Positions 1 to 6,586 of a DNA stretch of 7,019 nucleotides are shown here, piece by piece (within the stretch, counting starts at the first letter, position 1; the number at the start of each line of letters is the position of its first letter). A program made the position numbers and the translations under genes. Source of the DNA: Candidatus Poribacteria bacterium (GTDB lineage: Bacteria; Poribacteria; DTPJ01); NCBI GenBank assembly GCA_011334435.1, contig DTPJ01000535.1, forward strand, positions 1-7,019, written 5' to 3'. The notes beneath the pieces were generated by a model. That model saw only the letters and a list, made by a program, of their open reading frames with translations, was not told the origin of the DNA and searched no databases.

Positions 1-1
1 A

Positions 2-226
2 ATCCGAGTTAATGCCATTGCACCTGGACTTGTTGAAACAGAATTGGCATTAAGAACATTTAATTTGCTTTCTGGCGAACAGATAGAACAACTCCGTAAA
101 ATGCACCCACTTGGATTTGGAACCGTTGAGGATATTGCCTCTATTATAGCTTTTGTTGCTTCGGATGAAGCTAAATGGATGACGGGAGCCATATTGACTA
201 TTGATGGCGGATGCTCAGCAAAATAG
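2..226 (+). CDS. Short-chain dehydrogenase/reductase (FabG-like SDR), C-terminal part
   Basis: The gene is cut by the left window edge. The frame is open from base 2, leaving 74 residues before TAG; a TTG at 44 is internal and not the start. The fragment begins with RVNAIAPGLVETE, the conserved classical-SDR segment after the sixth beta strand, with the Pro-Gly pair at fragment residues 8-9. A helical substrate-loop region follows, then PLGFGTVEDIASIIAFVASDEA and the closing strand with TGAILTIDGG (61-70), the usual SDR C-terminus. Classical SDRs run about 245-260 residues, so some 180 residues, including the cofactor-binding glycine motif and the Ser-Tyr-Lys catalytic residues, lie outside the window. 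The family reduces ketones or oxidises alcohols with NAD(P)H. Just upstream of a KAS III gene and an ACP remnant, a 3-ketoacyl-ACP reductase-type role is plausible, but sugar or other ketone substrates cannot be excluded. Confidence 0.9.
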   Translation: MRVNAIAPGLVETELALRTFNLLSGEQIEQLRKMHPLGFGTVEDIASIIAFVASDEAKWMTGAILTIDGGCSAK

Positions 227-286
227 TGTAATTATCAGATTGTCTCTTTTAAAAATAAACTTAACTGTAAAATATCTCAATAAGAA

Positions 287-1324
287 ATGGATTCAAAAAT
301 GGCAGAAATTGCATTTATAGAATATTATTTACCACAACAAATACTAACCAATGAAGACCTACAAGACCTTTTTGATGGCTGGTCATCAGAGAAAATTTAC
401 CAAAAGACTGGAGTTTCAGTGCGTCATATTGCAGCACAAAATGAATGTTCTTCTGATCTGGGTATCGAATCTGCGCGTAAACTAATAACACAAAATGGTA
501 TTGATCCTAATGATATAGATGTTCTAATATTTTGCACAGAAACACCAGACTATTGTTTACCTACGACAGCTTGTATAGTTCAAGATCGACTTGGATTGCC
601 AAAATCATGTGCGTCTTTTGACATTAATTTAGGTTGTTCAGGGTTTGTTTATGGACTTTCAATAGCTACTGCTTATATTCATAGTGGGATGGCACACAAT
701 GTTTTACTAATTACCGCAGAAACGTATTCCAAAGTGATTAATCCATTAGATAAATCTACTCGCACCATTTTTGGGGATGCAGGTGCTTCTACTCTGATAT
801 GTGCAGATCGTGGATTTGCCAGGATTGGCGATTTCGTTTTTGGGACCGATGGTTCTGGTCATAAAAATCTTATAGTTCCTACCAGTGGTTTTAGAATACC
901 AAAAACTGTTGAAACCTCGTTGGAAAAAAAAGATGAAAGTGTAAATTTGCGTTCTCTTGATAATCTTTACATGGATGGTCCCAGTATATTTACGTTCGCG
1001 CTTGATGTTGTTCCCAAAACTATTTCTGAACTCCTTGATAAAGCTAATCTTAGTATTGATGATATTGATTTTTTTATATTTCATCAAGTTAGCAAATTTA
1101 TGCTCCAACATCTTATACAAAAACTTCATATTCCTGAAGAAAAAGCACCGATTAATCTTGAAAATTATGGAAATACTGTATCTTGCTCTATTCCTATTAC
1201 ATTAAGAGATTGTCAACAAAAAAATCTGTTCAAAAAAGGCGATCGAATTATGCTTATTGGATTTGGAGTTGGGTATTCTTGGGCATCAGCATTGCTAGAA
1301 TGGAAGGACGAAAGTATTCCCTAA
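287..1324 (+). CDS. Beta-ketoacyl-ACP synthase III family protein (FabH-like)
   Basis: Complete protein of 345 residues, close to the usual 310-350 for FabH-type enzymes. The thiolase-fold triad is visible: Cys117 in NLGCSGF, His266 in IFHQVSK and Asn296 in YGNTVSCSIP. The C-terminal GFGVGYSWAS (325-334) corresponds to the glycine-rich GFGGG-type closing motif. With this triad the enzyme should accept an acyl group from acyl-CoA or acyl-ACP on Cys117 and condense it with a malonyl-ACP-type extender in the cytoplasm. Sequence alone does not separate housekeeping initiation of fatty acid synthesis from a specialised acyl pathway. The setting (SDR before, ACP relic after, glycosyltransferases downstream) favours a specialised paralogue; that is inference. 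The start is ambiguous: ATG 287 has only a weak AAGAA upstream, and ATG 299 (MAEIAFIEYYLP) fits the family N-terminus better. No promoter is evident in the 60 bases after the SDR, so cotranscription with it is likely. Confidence 0.93.
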   Translation: MDSKMAEIAFIEYYLPQQILTNEDLQDLFDGWSSEKIYQKTGVSVRHIAAQNECSSDLGIESARKLITQNGIDPNDIDVLIFCTETPDYCLPTTACIVQDRLGLPKSCASFDINLGCSGFVYGLSIATAYIHSGMAHNVLLITAETYSKVINPLDKSTRTIFGDAGASTLICADRGFARIGDFVFGTDGSGHKNLIVPTSGFRIPKTVETSLEKKDESVNLRSLDNLYMDGPSIFTFALDVVPKTISELLDKANLSIDDIDFFIFHQVSKFMLQHLIQKLHIPEEKAPINLENYGNTVSCSIPITLRDCQQKNLFKKGDRIMLIGFGVGYSWASALLEWKDESIP

Positions 1325-1333
1325 TAGATTTAA

Positions 1334-1495
1334 AACGAAATTAGATCAAATCATTTATTGCTTATATCATCAATAGAAGAGACCTTCAATATTTCTCTTA
1401 CAGCAGATGAAGTAACTGAGATGGTAACATTTGAGAAAGCTAAGGATTTTGTAATAAAAAATCTTTCTAACAGAAAAGGTATAGAAATTTATTGA
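1334..1495 (+). pseudogene. Acyl carrier protein remnant, C-terminal half only
   Basis: Between the KAS III gene and the membrane protein, frame 2 stays open for 53 codons (1334-1492) and ends with TGA 1493-1495. The translation includes NHLLLISSIEETFNISLT and then ADEVTEMVTFEKAKDFV. This matches the second half of acyl carrier proteins of the WDSLxHLxLxxxLEExF type: helix II hydrophobics, the IEExF turn, the xADEVxEM segment and the final helix. The N-terminal half, about 35-40 residues including the Asp-Ser-Leu phosphopantetheine site, is absent. The residues just before NHLLL read EIRS, so at most a damaged trace of the DSL site remains. There is no good start codon (only TTG 1358, deep in the homology) and no room upstream, because KAS III stops at 1324. 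It cannot carry an acyl group as it stands. The assignment rests on pattern recognition, not a search; the length and motif order make chance unlikely. Confidence 0.72.
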
Positions 1496-1521
1496 TAAAT
1501 AGGTGCAGTACAAAAATAAAT

Positions 1522-1527
1522 AGAGGG
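1522..1527 (+). promoter_or_regulatory. Shine-Dalgarno site of the large membrane protein
   Basis: AGAGGG lies 5 bases before ATG 1533 and is the clearest ribosome binding site on the plus strand here. It fixes the start of the membrane protein. It also suggests this gene is translated independently of the decayed ACP region upstream. Confidence 0.75.
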
Positions 1528-1532
1528 AATAT

Positions 1533-3623
1533 ATGGATGCCAAAATAAACAATACTAAACGCTACATATATCATATTAATAAAATTATACTTCCAATTGC
1601 GTTCGTATTTCCTGCATTGATCTTATTTCTTATAGGCGAAACTATTGGTGGCATTACAAAAATGTATCTTATCATAGTATTGCTTTTTTTGATAGGCTAT
1701 CCGTTGATCAAGCGAAAAAATCTGGAATTATCAGAAATCCTTATATATTCTATAACTATTGGTATAGTCTTAGTTGCATTAGTAACGTTTATCGCTTCAT
1801 TTACACGAAATATCTATGTCTATTTCTCATCAGTTTTTTTGTTGTATTGTATTGCCTTATTTGGTGCTTTCAGTTTGTTTAAATCACGACTATTTTCGTA
1901 TCATTTTAGCATTGAATCTATCAAAAAACATTTATCAACTCGACTTTATTTTTTGATATTTATTCCTATATTTCTAGGAGTTATACATTATTCTTTAATT
2001 GACATATTACTTGTTAACTCTCCTTTACCTATCAAGACACTTACACAAAAAGCTCCACTACCAAAGACAATTAAAGATAATATTATAACAAGTATTGACG
2101 AAAAAGTTATAATATACAAGCAAAATTCTTCTGATTTGCTTTACTACATTGGTAAAGCTGAAATTATTAAAAAATATGGTTTCCCTATCCTCAATCCGAT
2201 ATATGTTCAGTCAGATAATGATCCTGTTTATTCATCAAAATATCAATTTATGAGTCATTACATGGTTCCTATGTATTGGATTGGTTTAAGCCGTATGTTT
2301 GGTTTGACAATTATCCAATCATCAAAAATCAGTGCAGTAATTGGCTATCTTATTATATTTGGTGCGATCTACCAAATATCCAGACTTATTGGTTTAAGCC
2401 ACAATAAATCTCTGTTAGCAGGTGCTATGTCAATTGTTTGGGGGAAAATGATAGGATTTTTTTCATATCTGTTGAAAGGTGGCATTACAGGATGGGCTTT
2501 TTCAGGGTCGTTTTATCATAACCCACCTCAACTGCATTCAACGGCTATAGCATTTGTTGGATTAGCTATGGTTATCACATATTATAAAAATCGTGAAAAG
2601 AACTTACTTTATCTTTCTGCGTTTTTAATAGGTTGGTCTTCGCATTTTAAACCTGCATTTATGACTATTATCCCATTTTCGTTATTATTGTTATTTCTTT
2701 TTACCAAACAATATAAATTTCCTGAATGGTATATCTCTGGTGCGATCTTAGTTGTTCCTTTGTTGATGTGGATAATACCAGGATATGTATTTTCTCTACA
2801 ACCAAATCCAATAAATGCAAAGTTTGCATTATTCAATAGATTGTTAGATGATGTTTTACAGGAATCTAAAACAGGTATAGTTCTAGGTTTTGTAAAGAAT
2901 ACAATAATCATGGTTTGTAGCTTGGGAACCATTTTAATAGCTATTATATGGTCGATTTGGCGATCAATAAAAGACAAAATAAAAATTTGTGATACTAATT
3001 CTGTTTACACTATAACAGCTGTGTCACTTTTTCTTTTAGGTCTTTTTGAAGCCCTTTGTTTTTATGAACCTGGGGAAAAGTATCGTCATGGTAATTTTAT
3101 TTGGGCATTAAGTAGTGCGATTGGATATTGTATCCCAATGATTATTGCTTTTTACTCATATTTGAAATCTAAAAAATTGAAATTTATTGTCATACTATTA
3201 ATTACGTTGCATTTAGTAAGTGGTTCTTTATATAGCTTAATTTATGTTACAGATATGACTAATATGAACGCTATATATAGCGACGATGCTAACGGATTGT
3301 TAGAGTTAGGAAAAGTTTTAGATAGCAATTCCCGGGGAATATGTTTATATTCTCCGATATTATCTACATGGACAGAAATTTACTCCGGAGTTCCCTGCTC
3401 TCCACTAGATACAAACATCAAATTTTATCCCGAATACTATTCTGCTTTAATCTGCCTTGACTTAGATGAAATATTGAGGAAAATAGAACCCGATTTCATT
3501 GTTTGGGATGTTAGAAAAAGTCAATCAGAATCCAATAAAATGGTTTCCTCATATTATAAGTTCTACAAATCTAAACAATGGGGATTAGAAATATATCTTA
3601 ATAAAGATAAACATCCTTTATGA
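1533..3623 (+). CDS. Large polytopic membrane protein, probable GT-C-type glycosyltransferase or glycan-related enzyme
   Basis: A 696-residue protein with a clear Shine-Dalgarno at its start. About five hydrophobic spans occupy the first 160 residues (near 17-37, 43-60, 68-90, 95-117, 138-160). A polar loop of roughly 160-245 follows and carries SSDLLYYIGKAEIIKKYG and FPILNP. About eight more spans run from 265 to 571, and a soluble tail of about 120 residues closes the protein (575-696). Many membrane spans, a first large loop with Asp and Tyr residues followed by a Gly-x-Pro-x-x-Asn-Pro-like segment, and a terminal soluble domain are typical of GT-C-fold transferases, which use lipid-phosphate sugars outside the cytoplasmic membrane. 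I cannot name a family, and the catalytic acidic residue is not certain (Asp201, Asp228 and Asp230 are candidates). The stop overlaps the next start as ATGA, tying it to GT4 glycosyl transfer. Alternatives are a polymerase or other unclassified multi-span surface-glycan protein. GC looks lower than in the flanking genes. Confidence 0.75.
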   Translation: MDAKINNTKRYIYHINKIILPIAFVFPALILFLIGETIGGITKMYLIIVLLFLIGYPLIKRKNLELSEILIYSITIGIVLVALVTFIASFTRNIYVYFSSVFLLYCIALFGAFSLFKSRLFSYHFSIESIKKHLSTRLYFLIFIPIFLGVIHYSLIDILLVNSPLPIKTLTQKAPLPKTIKDNIITSIDEKVIIYKQNSSDLLYYIGKAEIIKKYGFPILNPIYVQSDNDPVYSSKYQFMSHYMVPMYWIGLSRMFGLTIIQSSKISAVIGYLIIFGAIYQISRLIGLSHNKSLLAGAMSIVWGKMIGFFSYLLKGGITGWAFSGSFYHNPPQLHSTAIAFVGLAMVITYYKNREKNLLYLSAFLIGWSSHFKPAFMTIIPFSLLLLFLFTKQYKFPEWYISGAILVVPLLMWIIPGYVFSLQPNPINAKFALFNRLLDDVLQESKTGIVLGFVKNTIIMVCSLGTILIAIIWSIWRSIKDKIKICDTNSVYTITAVSLFLLGLFEALCFYEPGEKYRHGNFIWALSSAIGYCIPMIIAFYSYLKSKKLKFIVILLITLHLVSGSLYSLIYVTDMTNMNAIYSDDANGLLELGKVLDSNSRGICLYSPILSTWTEIYSGVPCSPLDTNIKFYPEYYSALICLDLDEILRKIEPDFIVWDVRKSQSESNKMVSSYYKFYKSKQWGLEIYLNKDKHPL

Positions 3624-4813
3624 TTGAGCATATACTTATGGTTCACAACTATTATCAATCTCATGCGCCAAGCGGAGAAGATATTGCTTTTCAAGAAGAT
3701 GAAAAATTGCTTCGCTCAAAAGGACACAAGGTAACCATATTTACTCGCCATAATGACGAAATAAATCAGTTGTCATCATTAAAAAAATTAGCTCTTCTGT
3801 ATCAAGTATCATGGTCGAGGCAATCTTATTCAAGATTGGAGCAGTTGATTAAGCAAAACAAGCCCGATATTGCACATATCCATAATACATTTCCACTTAT
3901 TAGTCCTTCTATATATTATGTGCTTAAAAAATATAATATACCAATTGTGCAGGTTATACATAACTATAGATTATTCTGTGCTTCAGGTATATTCTATAGA
4001 AAAAATAGCATCTGTGAGAAATGTCTTGAACATGGAAATATTTTCGCTATAATTTATGGTTGCTATCGGAATTCTCGTATTCAAACATTACCACTTGTAT
4101 TTATGCAGAAGACTCATGAATTTTTAAAAACATGGATAAAACAGATAGACATGTTTATTGCCTTAACGGATTTTTCCAGACAAAAACTTATTCTAGGAGG
4201 TTTACCTGAGGATCGCATTGCTATAAAACCAAACTTCTTTTCATATTTACCGGAACCATATTATAAACATGAAGACTATGCGATCTTTCTCGGGCGGTTA
4301 ACTGTTGAAAAAGGAATTCTAACGTTAATGAAAGCATGGAAAAATCTAAAAGATATACATATAAAAATAGTAGGCGATGGTATTCTGAAAAACGAGGTAA
4401 TCTCTGCCACTAAGGAAAATCCCGCCATTGAATTTCTTGGATTCAGACCGAATGAAGAATGTATTGAGTTGCTAAAAAAATCTATGTTTATGGTGATGCC
4501 TTCTGAATGGTATGAGGGATTTCCTATGACAATACGTGAAGCCTTCGCTTGTGGTAAGCCTGTTGTTGCTTCTCGCTTAGGAGCGATGGCTGAAATAATA
4601 AATGATGGTGCGACAGGGTTATTGTTTGATACTGGCAATCCCAATGATTTGGCATCAAAAGTGCGTTGGTTGGTGGAGCATAAAGATTTTGCTATATCAA
4701 TGGGAAAATCTGCTCGTTTAGAGTTTGAAGCAAAATATACAGCTGAAAAAAACTATGAAATACTAATGGAAATATATAAAAAAGCTTATGATATAAGCAA
4801 ATCAAAGAGTTAA
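3620..4813 (+). CDS. Family 4 glycosyltransferase (GT-B fold)
   Basis: A complete 397-residue cytoplasmic glycosyltransferase. The N-terminal Rossmann domain (about 1-205) begins with HILMVHNYYQSHAPSGED, the common nucleotide-sugar transferase opening with a glycine-containing loop, and includes DIAHIHNTFPLISP. The C-terminal donor domain holds FLGRLTVEKG (223-232), where Arg226 and Lys231 would contact donor phosphates, VGDG (251-254), and the retaining-enzyme EX7E motif: Glu299 in YEGFP and Glu307 in REAFA, then CGKPVVAS and the GLLF segment. The expected reaction is transfer of a sugar from a nucleotide donor, with retention, to a lipid-linked or glycan acceptor; the sugar is unknown. An inserted segment has Cys120, Cys132, Cys135 and Cys148 (CEKC and GCYR), a recurrent feature of one GT4 subgroup. 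The start ATG overlaps the preceding TGA and has no good Shine-Dalgarno, so translation is probably coupled to the membrane protein. Confidence 0.93.
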   Translation: MIEHILMVHNYYQSHAPSGEDIAFQEDEKLLRSKGHKVTIFTRHNDEINQLSSLKKLALLYQVSWSRQSYSRLEQLIKQNKPDIAHIHNTFPLISPSIYYVLKKYNIPIVQVIHNYRLFCASGIFYRKNSICEKCLEHGNIFAIIYGCYRNSRIQTLPLVFMQKTHEFLKTWIKQIDMFIALTDFSRQKLILGGLPEDRIAIKPNFFSYLPEPYYKHEDYAIFLGRLTVEKGILTLMKAWKNLKDIHIKIVGDGILKNEVISATKENPAIEFLGFRPNEECIELLKKSMFMVMPSEWYEGFPMTIREAFACGKPVVASRLGAMAEIINDGATGLLFDTGNPNDLASKVRWLVEHKDFAISMGKSARLEFEAKYTAEKNYEILMEIYKKAYDISKSKS

Positions 4814-4821
4814 AATTATCT

Positions 4822-5589
4822 ATGGAGATTAAAAAGATAAATATACTTGGAGTTGGCATTAGTGAAATAGATATGAAATCTGCACTTTCTCAGATGGAGA
4901 ATCTAATTCTTGAGAAAAAGCGGGGATATATATGTGTATGTCCTAATCATACTATTATGGAAAGTCAAAAAGACCCAAAATTACGAGATATTGTCAATTC
5001 CGCAGATATGGTAACCCCTGATGGAATGTCTATCGTATTGGCAACTAAGCTACTTGGACATCGGAAAGTCAATCAAGTAACTGGAACAGATTTAATGCTT
5101 GCTTTTAGTGAGCTATCAAGCAAAAAAGGTTATACGCATTTCTATTACGGCGGAGCTAATGGCGTTCCTGAAAGACTTGCAGAAAAGATGCTAAAAAGAT
5201 TTCAAAATCTTAAAATTGTCGGGACATATTCTCCTCCCTTCCGAGAACTAACAGAAGAAGAGGATAAAGCAATTATTGAAATGATTAATAATGCTAAACC
5301 TGATGTAGTTTGGGTTGGGTTAGGTATGCCTAAACAGGAGCTATGGATTGGCAAGCATTTTGGCTTGATTAACGCTCCTATTATGATAGGTGTTGGAGCC
5401 GCTTTTGATTTTATCTCAGGGAGAAAGAAGCGAGCTCCAAAGTGGATGCAACGAATGGGATTAGAATGGCTATATAGACTAATTCAAGAACCGAAAAGGC
5501 TTTGGCGAAGGAATCTTTATCATCCTATATTTTTCTTTAAGCTTTTCCTTCAGATTTCAGGTCTTAAAAAGTTTTCTATCCGTAATTAG
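4822..5589 (+). CDS. WecG/TagA/CpsF-family glycosyltransferase (GT26)
   Basis: A 255-residue protein of typical family length. Conserved blocks appear in order: INILGVGISEIDM (6-18), the segment PNHTIMESQKDPKLRD (41-56), ADMVTPDGMS with the presumed catalytic Asp67, VTGTDL (86-91), YYGGANG (108-114), VWVGLGMPKQE (163-173), GVGAAFDFISG (190-200) and a basic tail with WLYRLIQEPKRLWRR (216-230). In characterised members (WecG, TarA/TagA) the enzyme transfers N-acetylmannosamine or its uronic acid from UDP to a polyprenyl-diphosphate-linked GlcNAc on the inner membrane face; the basic and hydrophobic tail fits membrane binding. The sugar here cannot be read from sequence. At the position near TxN in TagA this protein has Cys40-Pro-Asn42, so the usual Thr may be replaced. 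The gene follows the GT4 by 8 bases with a weak AAAGAG upstream, so the two are probably cotranscribed. Its 3' end overlaps the convergent oxidoreductase. Confidence 0.94.
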   Translation: MEIKKINILGVGISEIDMKSALSQMENLILEKKRGYICVCPNHTIMESQKDPKLRDIVNSADMVTPDGMSIVLATKLLGHRKVNQVTGTDLMLAFSELSSKKGYTHFYYGGANGVPERLAEKMLKRFQNLKIVGTYSPPFRELTEEEDKAIIEMINNAKPDVVWVGLGMPKQELWIGKHFGLINAPIMIGVGAAFDFISGRKKRAPKWMQRMGLEWLYRLIQEPKRLWRRNLYHPIFFFKLFLQISGLKKFSIRN

Positions 5590-6574
5590 CTATTTTAATA
5601 TTTTTGCCAACTTTTGCAGATTCATAAGCAGAATTTATAATCTCTATATTTATTAGACCAGAAGTCCCAGATGCAAGCGGTTCTTCTTCGTCATTAAGGC
5701 ATCTGCTATAATGCTCAAAAAGATTTTTATATAAGTTTTCAGATGGCTTAGATTCCTCTTTTTCTATATCTTTAGTATAAATTTTTAACTTATATTCCTG
5801 ATACCCTTTGCCTGAATATGCAATTATAGTCCCTTCTGTTCCGTATATTTCAAGCGTGCTTTCGCTGAATGGGACCGCGTAACTCATATCGGCGATAGCA
5901 TTAGCACAATTTTTCATTTTTAACATTACCGTCGCTGTATCCTCAACTTCCCACTTCTTAAATTTTGAGCTTGAAAACATACAAACTTCTGAGACATCAC
6001 CTAACAAGTAACTTATCAGGTCTATCGCATGCGCCCCCATATCCATAAGGACACCACCGCCAGATTTTTCGGGGTCTCTACGCCATACGCCCTCTTCTAT
6101 ATTATATGATTTCAATAATGCAACTCGTGCTTCCACTATTTCACCTAACATACCGTCATCAATCAATTTTTTGATCTCCTGAAAGCAACTATGAAACCTT
6201 AAAAGGAAACATACTTGAAGCATTACACCATTGCTTTTACATGCGTCAATCATACTTTGACATTCGTTAACATTCATTGCCATAGGTTTTTCGCAAAGGA
6301 TATGTTTGCCATGTTCCGCTGAAAGTATAACATGCTCACAATGTAAATAGACAGGCGTTGCGATATGGACAGCATCTATCTGATCGTCAGAAAGCAAATC
6401 TTCAATGGAATTATAATATGCTTTTGCACCATGTTCTATGGCTAACTTCTTTGCTCTCTCTATGTCTCGGACCATAAGTGCATGTAATTTATTTCCTTCG
6501 GCTATATTTATCGCCGGCATTCCTCGTCTATTTGCCACTCCACCTGCGCCTATAACTCCCCACCGAACGATCAT
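5576..6574 (-). CDS. Gfo/Idh/MocA-family NAD(P)-dependent oxidoreductase
   Basis: A complete protein of 332 residues, normal for the family. The N-terminal Rossmann domain has WGVIGAGGVANRR (5-17) for dinucleotide binding and HIATPVYLHCEH (70-81). The family EKP motif is at 95-97, with Lys96 the expected catalytic or substrate-binding lysine. The C-terminal domain has SGGGVLMDMGAHAIDL (171-186), giving the Asp178-x3-His182 motif typical of active members. Relatives oxidise or reduce sugars, inositols or nucleotide sugars at a hydroxyl or keto carbon. The substrate is unknown, and nucleotide-sugar or amino-sugar modification suits the glycan genes opposite. Start ATG 6574 has a strong AGGTGA six bases upstream. 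It is the second gene of a tight operon with the amidohydrolase (10-base gap). It converges on the WecG-like gene with a 14-base 3' overlap. Confidence 0.94.
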   Translation of the reverse strand: MIVRWGVIGAGGVANRRGMPAINIAEGNKLHALMVRDIERAKKLAIEHGAKAYYNSIEDLLSDDQIDAVHIATPVYLHCEHVILSAEHGKHILCEKPMAMNVNECQSMIDACKSNGVMLQVCFLLRFHSCFQEIKKLIDDGMLGEIVEARVALLKSYNIEEGVWRRDPEKSGGGVLMDMGAHAIDLISYLLGDVSEVCMFSSSKFKKWEVEDTATVMLKMKNCANAIADMSYAVPFSESTLEIYGTEGTIIAYSGKGYQEYKLKIYTKDIEKEESKPSENLYKNLFEHYSRCLNDEEEPLASGTSGLINIEIINSAYESAKVGKNIKIANYG

Positions 6575-6580
6575 ATTTAA

Positions 6581-6586
6581 TCACCT
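6581..6586 (-). promoter_or_regulatory. Shine-Dalgarno site of the Gfo/Idh/MocA gene
   Basis: On the minus strand AGGTGA is followed by six bases (TTAAAT) and then ATG 6574. It partly overlaps the TAG stop of the amidohydrolase, a layout that favours continued ribosome loading from the upstream gene. It supports 6574 as the start. Confidence 0.78.

Noticed and set aside
240..273. Possible promoter before KAS III (TTGTCT and TAAAAT)
   Set aside because: The two boxes are 22 bases apart, too long for a standard sigma-70 promoter, and such hexamers are common by chance in AT-rich DNA.
746..1129. Minus-strand open frame of 127 codons inside the KAS III gene
   Set aside because: It is antisense to a gene with a complete catalytic triad, has low-complexity Lys/Ile-rich content and shows no recognisable motif or ribosome site.
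1358..1495. A short functional protein started from TTG 1358 in the ACP relic
   Set aside because: The start lies inside the conserved helix region, has no ribosome site, and the product would lack the phosphopantetheine serine.
1492..1521. Possible promoter before the membrane protein (TTGATA with an AT-rich -10)
   Set aside because: The -10 candidates match poorly, and the start point would fall at or past the Shine-Dalgarno, leaving almost no leader.
1370..1552. Minus-strand 60-codon frame across the gap after KAS III
   Set aside because: It is rich in Tyr, Leu, Phe and Ile, as expected for the reverse of AT-rich DNA. The plus strand of the same stretch explains the sequence better as an ACP relic.
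2609..2977. Minus-strand 122-codon frame inside the membrane protein gene
   Set aside because: Antisense shadow with Asn/Ile runs and no family features; the plus-strand protein is continuous through it.
4276..4644. Minus-strand 122-codon frame inside the GT4 donor domain
   Set aside because: It mirrors the most conserved part of the GT4, so it stays open because of codon constraints there; no motif seen.
5535..5625. Bidirectional terminator between the convergent genes
   Set aside because: Short complementary bits such as AAAAG/TTTTC exist, but no stable GC-containing stem with a T-run was found.
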